A DNA stretch of 64,000 nt from JAGNNV01 sp031412915 (GCA_031412915.1 JANODX010000079.1:9772-73771); one strand, 5' to 3'. Shown: positions 1 to 8,791, counted from the first letter of the stretch. Numbers and translations are program-made. Notes: generated by a model not told the origin, from the letters alone.

Positions 1-645
1 ACTGACGAGGTGCATTTTCGAGATACCGCCCACGGCTTCCTGGCCTGGGCGATTGCCGCTCTGATTCACGCGGCGTTGCTGACCTCGGTGATCGCATCCG
101 TGGTAGGCGGTGGAGTCCTCGTCGGGGCGTCCATCGCGGGTGGCGTGGCCACCGGGGCCGCAACAGGAACGACGTCGGTTCGGGGTTCCGGCGGCACCGG
201 GGACGCGTCCGCCGGCCCGTTGGCGTACTTCGTCGATTCACTCTTTCGTACGGGCGTGGACGCAGCGTCAGCCTCTCCCCGAACAAACGGCCAGCCGGCC
301 GCCGCTCTGTCCGCTGACGCTGCGTCCACTGCCGAAGTTTCGAGGATCTTCGTGTTCAGCGGACGGCAGCAGTCACTCCCTGCCGACGACGTCCGTTATC
401 TTGGTCAGGTAGTCGCCGAGCGTACCGGTCTCGCCCAGAATGACGCGCAGACCCGAGTCACGGAGACATACGGTCGCCTGCAGGCGACCATGAGCGAAAT
501 GGAAGCGGCGGCGAAGTTGGCGGCCGACAAGGCCCGCAAGACATCGTCCTACGCGGCCCTGTGGCTCTTCATCTCGCTTCTGATCGGAGCTTTCGTCGCG
601 AGCTTGTCAGCCACGTACGGCGGGCGCTGCCGCGACCTTTCATAA
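1..645 (+). CDS. Membrane protein, 5' end cut by window edge
   Basis: The reading frame is open from the first base. The GTG at 10 is only the first possible start, and the frame reads upstream without a stop, so the true N-terminus probably lies outside the window. The visible 211 residues have a long hydrophobic stretch near residues 12-45, a Gly/Ala/Thr-rich linker, a YFVDSLFR motif near residue 75, a charged helical segment near 140-175 and a second membrane helix at about 182-202. Topology is therefore two membrane anchors around a soluble loop. The arrangement recalls uncharacterised proteins sometimes labelled PhnA-like in Alphaproteobacteria, but that name comes from memory of related sequences and gives no function. 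The 23-residue ORF at 665 follows after 19 bases. Confidence 0.6.
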   Translation, partial: TDEVHFRDTAHGFLAWAIAALIHAALLTSVIASVVGGGVLVGASIAGGVATGAATGTTSVRGSGGTGDASAGPLAYFVDSLFRTGVDAASASPRTNGQPAAALSADAASTAEVSRIFVFSGRQQSLPADDVRYLGQVVAERTGLAQNDAQTRVTETYGRLQATMSEMEAAAKLAADKARKTSSYAALWLFISLLIGAFVASLSATYGGRCRDLS

Positions 646-664
646 CCACAATCTGGAGATACCC

Positions 665-736
665 ATGCGCTCGATACTTCTGTACTTTCTAGGCGTTCCC
701 ATCCCTATCATCATTCTGATTGCGCTCTTGCGTTAA
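665..736 (+). CDS. 23-residue single-pass membrane peptide
   Basis: An ATG at 665 is preceded by a GGAG at 655-658, a well spaced ribosome binding site. It opens a 23-codon frame ending in TAA at 734. The peptide is almost entirely hydrophobic after Met-Arg-Ser, with a Gly-Val-Pro-Ile-Pro kink in the middle and a C-terminal Arg, so it would form one membrane helix. It sits 19 bases behind the two-helix membrane protein and is probably cotranscribed with it. Very short hydrophobic proteins of this kind are often missed by gene callers. The function is unknown; the good binding site and the composition are the only support. Confidence 0.5.
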   Translation: MRSILLYFLGVPIPIIILIALLR

Positions 737-840
737 TCGGACACGATAGGGCCGCGAGTGAGGCAGTTCATGGCCGGGGCTGCCGCTCGTACTCCAACGC
801 AGGCCCTTGCGGAGCGCGCCTGCCTGGCGCGCGCTTGTGT

Positions 841-1236
841 CTAGCCAGGCGGCTGCATCGTCGGCAACGGGCGGGGAGTGGGCAACACGGCCGGAGTCGG
901 CAATACGGGGGGAGTGGGCAACGCGCCGGGAGTGGGCATGATCCTCGGCGTCGGCATCCGCGGTGGTGTTGGCATAACCCTGGGGGTGGGCGCGGCCCGC
1001 GGTGTCGGCAGGACTCGAGGCGTGGGCAGGATGCGGGGTGTCGGAACAACATCCGGCGTGGGGGCCGCCGGGGGTGCGGGCGCGATCATGGGCGTGGAAG
1101 TGGAAGTGGCCGGGGCCCTCAGCGCTCCGGCCTGAACCCAGGGAGTCAACGCGGCCAGAAGCACCCCAAGGGTGACGAGTTGAAATCGGGAAGGCTCGGA
1201 TTCAACTCCGGTCACGCGTCGTCCGATCTCGGTCAT
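841..1236 (-). CDS. Secreted proline-rich hexapeptide-repeat protein
   Basis: The start chosen is the ATG at 1236, which has an AAGGAG a few bases upstream; an in-frame ATG eight codons earlier lacks one. The 131-residue product has a Sec-type signal peptide at about residues 18-37, ending near Val-Gln-Ala. From about residue 58 to the end it consists of roughly a dozen copies of a six-residue unit, Pro-Thr-Pro-x-x-x with x often Arg, Val, Leu, Ile or Met. The DNA is accordingly an imperfect 18-bp tandem repeat, and the other strand is also open here as a VGxxxG repeat. The signal peptide and binding site favour this strand. A rigid, basic polyproline stretch suggests a periplasmic or wall-spanning spacer; function unknown. 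Confidence 0.55.
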   Translation of the reverse strand: MTEIGRRVTGVESEPSRFQLVTLGVLLAALTPWVQAGALRAPATSTSTPMIAPAPPAAPTPDVVPTPRILPTPRVLPTPRAAPTPRVMPTPPRMPTPRIMPTPGALPTPPVLPTPAVLPTPRPLPTMQPPG

Positions 1237-1419
1237 GGTGCTCCTTCTCGCTCGGATCAAGGGCCGAGGTCGTGGAAGGAGTGTGCAGGATCGGTGCCGA
1301 TCCCCGACCTAGCGAATCGCCGCGAAACAGGGCGAGATGGCCGTCATGGTCCCGGCCCTTGCCTCGCGCTTTCTACAAACCGTGACGCCTCGGATGGCCA
1401 GGGGGCGAACCGCGCCTGG

Positions 1420-2375
1420 TCAGCGGACGCTGCCCATCGCCATCGCCTGGGCGGCATCGAGAGTCGGCGCCACGGTCTGCGGTTGGAGCAAGGCTTGTTC
1501 GGCCAGGTATGCGTCGATCCGCCTTTCCATGCGGCGCGGGAATCGTGGCACCGGTCCGGCAAGGCTGTCCTTGTAGATGCGCAGCATGATCTCGCGGAAG
1601 ATCGGCAGCGCAGCGCGTCCTCCGGTCTCCCTGTTACCCATGGTGCGGTTGTCGTCGAAGCCGATCCGGACGGCCACGGTGATCCCGGCCGAGCCATAGG
1701 TGGACCTGACGAAGAGGGCGTCCTTGAAGTCCGTCGTGGTCCCGGTCTTGCCCATCGCGGGGATGGGAAAGCTACCTCCATCAAGGGCGTTCGCGGTTCC
1801 GCTTCCAGGGCCTCATTCACGATGGCCTGAGCGCGCGCGTCCACCGTGGAGCTGACCGCGATTCGACCCTGCACCAGATCGTCGAGACTGAAGCGCCCCC
1901 TATCGAGAAGGCTGAGTTCCTTGAAGACGTTCTGGATGGCGGCGGGAGCCTCGGTTTCGGTCGGATTCCTGACCGCGGTGACCACCGGCTCGCCCTGACA
2001 CATCCTCGCGACACTCGCCGTGATGTCGCCATTCCTCGCCATCTGCGCGAGGATTTCGTTGCGCCGGCGCAAGGGTTTGGCCGCCCCCGCCATGGGCGCG
2101 TACTCGCGCGGCGACTTCGAGATGCCGACCAGCAAGGCCGCCTTCCCGGCATCTTCCGTGACGTAGGTTCCAAGCGGCTTGTTGAAGTAGAACTCGGACG
2201 CGGCCGCGAAGCCGTAACGACCATTGCCCAGATAGATGAAGCTAGCGTATCGAGCGAAGATCTCGCGCTTGGCCCGCTCCTGAGACCCGTAGCGCTTTCG
2301 CATCTGCTCCTCGAGCCAGAACGCCAGCCGGACTTCCTCGAGCTTCCGGCAAAGCTGATTTCTGGCCGAGACACC
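1420..2375 (-). pseudogene. Remnant of class A penicillin-binding protein (PBP1A-like)
   Basis: Reading from about 2375 down, the first frame encodes the middle of a GT51 transglycosylase domain. It holds the EVRLAFWLEEQMRKRYG and ARYASFIYLGNGRYGFAAAS segments and continues to AQAIVNEALE near 1800. The first part of GT51, including the catalytic Glu region, is missing. The protein then jumps directly to the end of a transpeptidase domain in another frame: GSFPIPAMGKTGTTTDFKDA near 1750-1780 contains the conserved KTG, followed by the usual tail FDDNRTMGN and FPRRMERRIDAYL. The intervening 200 or so residues that normally carry the SxxK and SxN active-site motifs are absent. The gene is thus truncated, internally deleted and frame-disrupted, and cannot make an active enzyme. 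Confidence 0.8.
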
Positions 2376-2387
2376 GAGCACGGCGGA

Positions 2388-2645
2388 CGGGAGGCGCTTG
2401 CTCCGCGTTCAGGCAAAGACACCCGCGAGTTGATGGGGCGCAAGCTCAGTGACACCGCGGACTCAACCCTGGCCATGAAGGATCGGATGGTCGACAAGCT
2501 GAACTCCGCCGCGGATACGGCCCGCGCCTTCAAGGATCGGGCGCTCCGGCGGGGCGAGGATATTCGTGAGGAGGCCGCGCACGGTCTCGAGGAGGCAGCC
2601 TCCGTCCTCGCCGGCAACGGTACGCACAAACTGGGAAGAGGCTGA
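2388..2645 (+). pseudogene. YtxH-like helical protein, N-terminally truncated
   Basis: The frame encodes APRSGKDTREL near 2400-2430, which resembles the APKSGKETR core of YtxH-family membrane-anchored stress proteins. An amphipathic, charged helix of about 60 residues follows. The hydrophobic anchor that precedes this core in YtxH proteins is missing. Its expected position is occupied by the broken end of the penicillin-binding-protein remnant on the other strand, so the two fragments seem joined at about 2380-2390. An internal TTG/ATG at 2430/2433 could in principle give a 70-residue soluble peptide. The family assignment rests on a short motif and is tentative. Confidence 0.4.
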
Positions 2646-2684
2646 CCGCGGCCTGAAAGCGGGACCGACCTTTCATGACGGCCG

Positions 2685-2708
2685 GCATGGATCCCCGGGG
2701 ATCCATGC
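2685..2708. repeat. 24-bp perfect palindrome
   Basis: The half-site GCATGGATCCCC is followed immediately by its exact reverse complement, giving a 24-bp perfect palindrome with no loop. It lies between the YtxH-like remnant and the end of the small esterase gene. It could be a recombination scar, a protein binding site or a simple hairpin. There is no T-run after it, so it is not a typical terminator. Confidence 0.85.
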
Positions 2709-2729
2709 TGAGTCGAAATCCGAGCCTGC

Positions 2730-3422
2730 TCAGGCCGCGCGGGGCGCTGGAAATCGGGCGTTGTGTTCGGGGGGCGAAAAGGCTTCGGCCTTGTTCTCGA
2801 GGAATCGGCGCTGAAGCCAGCGCGAAACATCACTCAGCTGGCGACGGCCGGTCGAATGGCCACATGCATAAGCGTGCCACTCCGTTTCGTAGTGTTTCGA
2901 GGCCAGGAGCCGCTCGCTCTCCCGGCCCATGGTGTAGGGAACCAAGGTGTCGAGGAAGCCGTGGCCGAAGAACACCGGCGGCGAGAGAGGTGTCGCCTCG
3001 CCGATCCGATCCAGGAACGGCATCGCGGTCGCGAGGGCGATGATTCCGTCGATCTCGCCCTGGAGACGTAAGCCGGCGTTGAGGGCCAGAGCCCCGCCCA
3101 GCGAGAACCCCATGAGGATGATTCCGCGCCCAAACGGATCGCGCGCTCGTTCCTCTCGAACCGCGCGGCAGATCATCGCGGTTGCCTCCTCGATACCCCC
3201 TCTGTCCAGGCGAGAGCGGTCATACGTGGAGACGTCATACCAGGCGAGGGCGGATGATCCGCTGAGGATCGTGAGATTCCTCCGGCCGGCCCTTGGGAAG
3301 ATCCACCGGACGCGCGCCGAACCGGCGTGATGCCTCACCTGAGCCATGGCCAACTCGATTTCCGCATCGCATAGAGCGATACCGTGAAGTGCGATGACGG
3401 TGAGGCGGCTTTCGAGTTTCAT
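2730..3422 (-). CDS. Carboxylesterase-type alpha/beta hydrolase
   Basis: Predicted cytoplasmic alpha/beta hydrolase of the phospholipase/carboxylesterase group (YpfH-like). The protein begins with a beta strand and an HG turn (VIALHGIA). It then shows the nucleophile elbow GFSLGG (catalytic Ser), an Asp in GFLDTLVP and a His in CGHST, the full Ser-Asp-His triad in the usual order. The substrate is probably a short-chain ester or lysophospholipid. The frame stays open upstream to 3560, but the extra 46 residues do not look like the family. The ATG at 3422 places the first strand correctly, and the ATG at 3434 is an alternative. The gene is divergent from the FtsX-type permease that starts 278 bases away. 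Confidence 0.7.
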   Translation of the reverse strand: MKLESRLTVIALHGIALCDAEIELAMAQVRHHAGSARVRWIFPRAGRRNLTILSGSSALAWYDVSTYDRSRLDRGGIEEATAMICRAVREERARDPFGRGIILMGFSLGGALALNAGLRLQGEIDGIIALATAMPFLDRIGEATPLSPPVFFGHGFLDTLVPYTMGRESERLLASKHYETEWHAYACGHSTGRRQLSDVSRWLQRRFLENKAEAFSPPEHNARFPAPRAA

Positions 3423-3700
3423 GCGCTGTCCCATCCCTCGAAGGAGCAAGAATCGCGCCACCGCTCCGGTCCCGTCTGCGCCCGAGGTCACAGCGTCTCC
3501 CCCATCAGCCTTGTCCATTTCGCGCGCCAGCAGGGCGTCCCCGAGTTGCTGGTCAGCCACGGTTCATGGCTCCTCGCAAGGGCTCGGCGAGCCAAGTTTC
3601 CGCAGGCTGTAGCTGAAGCCGAAGGCGAGGAAACGACATTTCCGCGTAGCCTCGGGAACGAAGAACCTCACGAGGTCCAAAGATCCTGCTTTCCCTTTCC

Positions 3701-6700
3701 TTGAAGAGCCTGCGCCGGCGTCTCGGGCTTTCCCTTGTCTGCATCCTGGCCGTGGCCCTGGCCGTGGCATCGCTCGGCGCGTCGCTGGGGGTGGGGGACG
3801 CGCTCGAGAAGGAACTGGAGCGACTGGCCCGGACCCGGCGCGGGCGGGCGACCGATGTCCTGGTTTTCCCAAGACCCTTGAGCGCCGAGGTGGTGGCTCG
3901 GGTAGGCGAACTCGGGGATCGGGCGGCCGCGGTCTATGACGAGCGGGGACGCGCGCGCATTCCCGAGGGTCCGCACATCGAGTCGACGGTTCTCGGCATC
4001 GACGACGGCTTCACCGCGCTTCACCGTCTTCCCTTCAAAGCGCCCAGGGGCCGTGAGGCGTATCTCTCGCAGCCCCTCGCGACCGCCCTGGGTGTCTCGG
4101 CGGGCGAGACCGTCCTTCTCGACCTGCCCAGGGCGCGAGCCCTGTCCGCATCGCTTCTCTTCGGTGATCGCAGCGGTGCCCAGGCCACCGTGCGCCTCAA
4201 GGTCGCGAAGATCCTTGGCTCCAGCGAGGGAAGCGAATTCACCTTACGGCCTTCGCCGGATCTGCCGCGTACCGTCTTTGCCTCATTCGATGTCCTGGCG
4301 GAAGCGGTTTCGATTGCCGGGTCCGAGAACGCGTTTCGCCTGTCCCCTCTCGCCAATCGCATCCTGTTTCAGTCGCCCGATCCGGCCGGGAAAGACGCCC
4401 TCGCCCGCAGGGTGTTGGAGAGCCTTGCCCTTGAAGACTTCGGCCTTCGCACCTCGACCACCTCGCTCGGCGTCGTGGTCCACTCCAGCGAGGCCACGAT
4501 CTCCCAGGCACTCGAGTCCTCCATACGCGCGTCGCTCGCCGCGAAGCCTCAGGAGGCTCTCGCGTATCTGGCGACGGGGATCGATCTCGGAAAGACGTCG
4601 CTGCCCTATTCGGTGGTGATGGGCCTCTCGCCCGAAGAGTTGAAGGCCCGAAGCGGGAGCGACGCTCTGGCCTCATCGAATCCGAGGGGCATCTGGCTCT
4701 CGGAATGGGCGGCTCGGGATCTTTCCGCGAAGCCGGGCGCCACCGTGACCCTGCGTTTCGATCTCTGGCGGGAAGCCGGACGCATCGAACCCCAGGCCGC
4801 CGAACTCACGGTCGTGGGCATCGTGCCCGACGACAAGGCGGCCATCGATCGCGCCCTCGTGCCCACGTACCCGGGGATCTCCGACGCCGCGAGCCTTGGC
4901 GAGTGGGACCCCCCTTTCCCGATCGAGCTGGCTCGCATCCGACCCAAAGACGAGGTCTTCTGGAAGCGCTATGGCCCGTCGCCCAAGGCGTATCTCGACA
5001 TCGCCACCGCGCGCGAACTCTTTGGAGACTCCGGAAGCCGCCTGACCACACTGTTCGTGGCCGGCGTCACCGAGACCGACGTAGAGCGCGACGTGCTGCG
5101 ACGGCTGCGTGAAGGTGTCCCGCCGTTCACCATCCGAAATCTCGCTTCCACGAGCGGCGCTTCGAGCGCTCTTGACTTCGGCGCGTACTTCGGCGGCTTC
5201 TCCGCCCTGCTGATCATGTCCGCGCTGCTCGTGGCCGCCGCCTTCGTGCGCTTCCTGTTCGAGACCCGCGCGCGAGAGCTGGGCGTGCTTCGGATGTGCG
5301 GATGGACGGCCGGGGAGGTGCGACGTCTCTGCGTGACTGAGGCATCGTTGCTCTCCGCTCTGGGCGCCCTTCTTGGTCTCGTTCTGGTTCCTCTGGTCTC
5401 GCTCGGCCTGCAACAGATCCTCCGTCCCGTCTGGGCGCGCGGTGTTTCTGAATCTCCGGCGCTTGCGACCCTGGAGTCGCTGGTTGCGAGCACGGTGCTT
5501 GGCTTCGTCATGAGTGTCGCGGCGCTGGTTCTGGCGCTGCGTCTCACCTTGAAGCGCGAGCCGCTCGATCTTCTGCTGGGCCGTGAGGGCGAGGCCGCGG
5601 GTCGCCGTTCGGCCGGCCGAACCGCGGTCCTTCCTGCGGAGGCTGCGATCGTCTTCGGCCTGGCCGCTCTTCTCATCCGGACCGGCCGTCTGCCCGAGGG
5701 TCCGGGGTTCTTCCTCCTCGGCGGTTGCGCGCTCGCTTTCGGTCTCGGCCTGATGCGCGTGTGGGCGCTCGGCACAGGAGGGAATGCGCCCGCGAGTCCT
5801 TTGCGGGTGGGCCTTCGCGGTCTGCGTTTCCGGCCCGCCCGCGTGCTCTTCGTGGCGACCCTGCTTTCGAGCGCCACCTTCGTGGTGTTCGCGGTTTCGT
5901 CCTTCGCGAAGCGGGACACGTCGGATCGAAGCCCGAAGGGACCGCGTGGGGGTTTCGACCTCTTCGTCGAAACCAGCGGTCCGGTGTTCGATGACCTCGC
6001 GACTCCCGAAGGTCGTTTGCGGGCCGGGCTGGGCGATGCCGAGGGTCCGCTGGGGCGTACGGCCCTCTCGCGCTTCCGTCTGCGCGAAGGCGAGGACACA
6101 AGTTGCCTCAACCTCTACGCGCCGCGCAATCCGCGCCTCCTGGGGGTCGAGAAGTCCTTCCGGGACCTCGGTCGGTTTTCGTTCGCCTCGAGCCTCGGCC
6201 GAACCGAGGCCGAGAAGGCAAACCCCTGGATTCTCCTGATGGGGGAACCGGGGACCTTCAAGGACGTGCCCGCCATCGTCGACGCGAACTCGCTGCAATA
6301 CGTCCTCCACAAGAAACTCGGCGAAACCATGGACATCGTGGATGGTCACGGCCGCCCGCTCCGTCTCAGGTTCGTGGCCGCCCTCAAGGAGACGGCGCTG
6401 CGCAGCGAAATCCTCATCGCCGAAGAGGCGTTTGTGACCTACTTCCCGCAGGCCGAGGGCTATCGGGTCTTCCTCGCCGAGGCTCCGAGCGGGGAAGGGG
6501 AGATCGCCCAGGCCCTTCGGGATGCCTGGCGCGACCGCGGCGCCCTGGTGTCGAACCTCGCCGATCGGCTGGCCCGATACTACGAGGTCGAGAACACGTA
6601 CCTCGCGTCGTTCCAGTGGCTCGGCGCCCTCGCTGCGGCACTCTCCACCCTGACCCTGGTCGCGGTGGCGGCGCGCTCGGTCTTCGAGCGCCGCGCGGAG

Positions 6701-6967
6701 TGGTTCGTGCTTCGCACCACCGGCTTCGCCCCGGGAGATCTGAGGGTGATCGTGGCCTCGGAGATCGCGGCCCTAGCCGTCGCTTCGGTTTCGATCGGCG
6801 CGCTCTCCGCCGCAATCGCCCTCCTGCCCCTGCCCCGCGCCTCGCATCCGGCACTCGTGTTGACTCTCCTGTTTCCCGCGATCTGCCTTCTCGCCACCGC
6901 CGCGGCCACGCTGGGCGCGTTCAAGGTACTGGAAGATCCCGGCGCCTCGAGGCCTGCGATAGGCTAA
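3701..6967 (+). CDS. Large FtsX-type ABC transporter permease
   Basis: Product of 1,088 residues with the layout of MacB/LolC-type permeases. There is one N-terminal membrane helix (about residues 8-28), then a long periplasmic region and a block of three to four helices (about 500-620) with the FtsX signature ALLVAAAFVRFLFETRARELGVLRMCGWT. Further helices lie near 650-750, followed by a second periplasmic region and a second FtsX block at about 970-1080 (ARSVFERRAEWFVLRTTGF). It is longer than the usual 800-850 residues. These permeases transmit force from a cytoplasmic ATPase to move lipoproteins, lipids or peptides through the envelope, but no ATPase gene lies nearby. The first available start is TTG at 3701 without a clear binding site, so the exact start is uncertain. 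Confidence 0.75.
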   Translation: MKSLRRRLGLSLVCILAVALAVASLGASLGVGDALEKELERLARTRRGRATDVLVFPRPLSAEVVARVGELGDRAAAVYDERGRARIPEGPHIESTVLGIDDGFTALHRLPFKAPRGREAYLSQPLATALGVSAGETVLLDLPRARALSASLLFGDRSGAQATVRLKVAKILGSSEGSEFTLRPSPDLPRTVFASFDVLAEAVSIAGSENAFRLSPLANRILFQSPDPAGKDALARRVLESLALEDFGLRTSTTSLGVVVHSSEATISQALESSIRASLAAKPQEALAYLATGIDLGKTSLPYSVVMGLSPEELKARSGSDALASSNPRGIWLSEWAARDLSAKPGATVTLRFDLWREAGRIEPQAAELTVVGIVPDDKAAIDRALVPTYPGISDAASLGEWDPPFPIELARIRPKDEVFWKRYGPSPKAYLDIATARELFGDSGSRLTTLFVAGVTETDVERDVLRRLREGVPPFTIRNLASTSGASSALDFGAYFGGFSALLIMSALLVAAAFVRFLFETRARELGVLRMCGWTAGEVRRLCVTEASLLSALGALLGLVLVPLVSLGLQQILRPVWARGVSESPALATLESLVASTVLGFVMSVAALVLALRLTLKREPLDLLLGREGEAAGRRSAGRTAVLPAEAAIVFGLAALLIRTGRLPEGPGFFLLGGCALAFGLGLMRVWALGTGGNAPASPLRVGLRGLRFRPARVLFVATLLSSATFVVFAVSSFAKRDTSDRSPKGPRGGFDLFVETSGPVFDDLATPEGRLRAGLGDAEGPLGRTALSRFRLREGEDTSCLNLYAPRNPRLLGVEKSFRDLGRFSFASSLGRTEAEKANPWILLMGEPGTFKDVPAIVDANSLQYVLHKKLGETMDIVDGHGRPLRLRFVAALKETALRSEILIAEEAFVTYFPQAEGYRVFLAEAPSGEGEIAQALRDAWRDRGALVSNLADRLARYYEVENTYLASFQWLGALAAALSTLTLVAVAARSVFERRAEWFVLRTTGFAPGDLRVIVASEIAALAVASVSIGALSAAIALLPLPRASHPALVLTLLFPAICLLATAAATLGAFKVLEDPGASRPAIG

Positions 6968-6993
6968 CGGCCTTCATGAAGGGACAAACCAAG

Positions 6994-7443
6994 ATGACCT
7001 GGCTGATCTTCGCCTTTGCCGCAGCACTTTCCTGGGGTGCTTACGGCGCGTTCCTCCACCGAGGCCAGGTGGCGCTCGGGTCTCCGATGAAGGCGTTGCT
7101 CTGCGTGGGCATTGCCTATTTCCTGATCGGTGTCCTGGTGCCGGTGGTGGTTCTGGCCTCCCAGGGACAGCTCTCCGGCTTCAATCTCGTGGGCTCGTCC
7201 ACCGCCACCGCCGCAGGGGCCCTGGGCGCCATCGGAGCCGTCTGCATCATCTACGCCTTCAGATCCGGGGGACTGCCGAACTACGTGATGCCCATCGTCT
7301 TCGGGGGCGCGCCGCTGATCAACGTGCTCGTGACCATGGCGCTGCATCCGCCAAAGGAAGCGCCGAACCCGCTGTTGTGGATCGGCTACGTCCTCGCCGC
7401 CGGCGGAGCTTCGATGGTTTTGTACTTCCGGCCCACGAACTAG
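6994..7443 (+). CDS. Small DMT-like multi-pass membrane protein
   Basis: A 149-residue, very hydrophobic protein with four to five predicted helices. It begins with TWLIFAFAAALSWGAYGAFLHRGQ and includes GALGAIGAVCIIYAFRSGGLPNYVMPIVFGG. The pattern matches half-size members of the drug/metabolite transporter superfamily found in Acidobacteriota and Planctomycetota, which are uncharacterised. The ATG at 6994 is chosen because a GAAGGGA lies about nine bases upstream; an in-frame ATG at 6976 has none. The gene starts 26 bases after the FtsX permease and is probably cotranscribed with it. Its stop codon shares a CTAG with the stop of the convergent MFS transporter gene. Confidence 0.65.
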   Translation: MTWLIFAFAAALSWGAYGAFLHRGQVALGSPMKALLCVGIAYFLIGVLVPVVVLASQGQLSGFNLVGSSTATAAGALGAIGAVCIIYAFRSGGLPNYVMPIVFGGAPLINVLVTMALHPPKEAPNPLLWIGYVLAAGGASMVLYFRPTN

Positions 7444-8768
7444 TCCGGCAGATTTTCGGCTGTCGGCTCAGGCAGCCGGAAGCTCGCGATGAGGCCCACC
7501 GCGTAGATCGCGAACGCCACCGAGGCGGCGGCGAGCGCCAGGCGGGCGAAAGGCGTATCGCCGGGCATCAGGAGGGCGAGCCTCCCCGTAACCACCGCCG
7601 CGAAGGTGCCGATCAGGCGGCCCCCGACGTTCGCGGCGAAACTCTCGCCCGTCCCCCGCAGATGGGTGGGGTAGACGCGGGGAAGGTAGTTGCCCCAGAA
7701 GCTCAGCTGGGCCACGGTGAAGAAACCGGCCAGGAAGATGCCGATCTTCACCGTCGATACCGAACTGTCGATGGCGTAGAAGAAGACCAGGGGGACGATG
7801 ATGAGCCCGGGGATCTGGAACGCGCGCAGCAGTCGCTGGCGGGAGATCACAACCAGCGCGAGGCCGGCAAGTGCTATGCGCCCGGTGAGGCCGCCCATCT
7901 CCTGGGCGAACTGCACCTCGCCCACGATGACCTGCTGCTGAGGACGCGGGAGTGAACTTACTTCCGCGAGCCCGGGGACGATCTGGGGCATCTGCTGAAT
8001 CGCGCCGAAGGCGGCGCCCAGGGAACAGGCGAAGATGACCGTGCTGATGGTGGTGGTCTGGCGCAGGGCGGGCGCGAAGATCAGGGCGAGGCTCGGGCGC
8101 TTGAGCGTGCCCGCCTGCCGTTTCGCCATCCACACCGGAGACTCGGGCAGGAACGGCCGCAGGATGATGAGAGGCAGAGCGGGCACCAGGCCGGACATCA
8201 GGGTGTAGCGCCACGGCTCGTGAGCGCCCAGGATCGCGGGCAGCGCATCGTGGTTCTTCGCGACCCAGGTGAAGAAACCCGTCACCATCACGCCGCCGAG
8301 CGAGGAGAACGCCTGGGTGATTCCGAGGATCCGCTCGCGCCTCGCCGGATTCGGGAAGAGTTCCGCGAGCCAGGCAACCGCGGCCACGAACTCCACGCAC
8401 ACCCCCACGAAGGTCAGGCAGCGCAAGGCGAGCAGAACCGGCAGGGTGGTGGCGAAGGCGGAAGCACCCGCCGACATCGCATAGAGGAGGATGCTGCCCG
8501 CGAGGACGGTTCGCCGTCCGAAGCGATCGGTGAGGTAGCCGCCGAGGAGGCCGAAGATGCCGCCGCAGACCGCGGGCAGATAGAACATCAGGTCCCGCCA
8601 CATGCCGAACTCCGGCGATCCGAACTTGTAGCCCCCGAGGGCCATGATGGCCGGAGGCAGAACCAGCGGCAGCATCAGCAGTTCGTAGGTGTCGAAGGCG
8701 AAGCCGATCGACGCCAGGATGACGATCACCCATTCGACGAACGTCAAGGGCTTATCTTTCTCGGCCAT
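7440..8768 (-). CDS. MFS transporter (sugar/organic acid symporter type)
   Basis: A 442-residue protein with about twelve membrane helices. The loop after helix 2 carries the major facilitator signature GGYLTDRFGRRTVLAG, and a related PESPVWMAKRQ segment follows helix 6, as in the sugar/acid:proton symporters. The start at 8768 has a GGAGG five bases upstream; the longer open frame to 8912 overlaps the divergent gene and is not coding. It would import or export a small solute across the inner membrane using the proton gradient; the substrate cannot be read from the sequence. It is divergent from the HupE-like gene, with only 23 bases between starts, so the two promoters must overlap neighbouring coding sequence or be shared. 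Confidence 0.85.
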   Translation of the reverse strand: MAEKDKPLTFVEWVIVILASIGFAFDTYELLMLPLVLPPAIMALGGYKFGSPEFGMWRDLMFYLPAVCGGIFGLLGGYLTDRFGRRTVLAGSILLYAMSAGASAFATTLPVLLALRCLTFVGVCVEFVAAVAWLAELFPNPARRERILGITQAFSSLGGVMVTGFFTWVAKNHDALPAILGAHEPWRYTLMSGLVPALPLIILRPFLPESPVWMAKRQAGTLKRPSLALIFAPALRQTTTISTVIFACSLGAAFGAIQQMPQIVPGLAEVSSLPRPQQQVIVGEVQFAQEMGGLTGRIALAGLALVVISRQRLLRAFQIPGLIIVPLVFFYAIDSSVSTVKIGIFLAGFFTVAQLSFWGNYLPRVYPTHLRGTGESFAANVGGRLIGTFAAVVTGRLALLMPGDTPFARLALAAASVAFAIYAVGLIASFRLPEPTAENLPD

Positions 8769-8791
8769 CGCTCCTCCATAATCGCCGCTCC

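Noticed and set aside
835..1830. 331-codon plus-strand frame across the repeat protein and the penicillin-binding-protein remnant
   Set aside because: The minus strand has a signal peptide with a good binding site and recognisable PBP segments; the plus frame resembles nothing.
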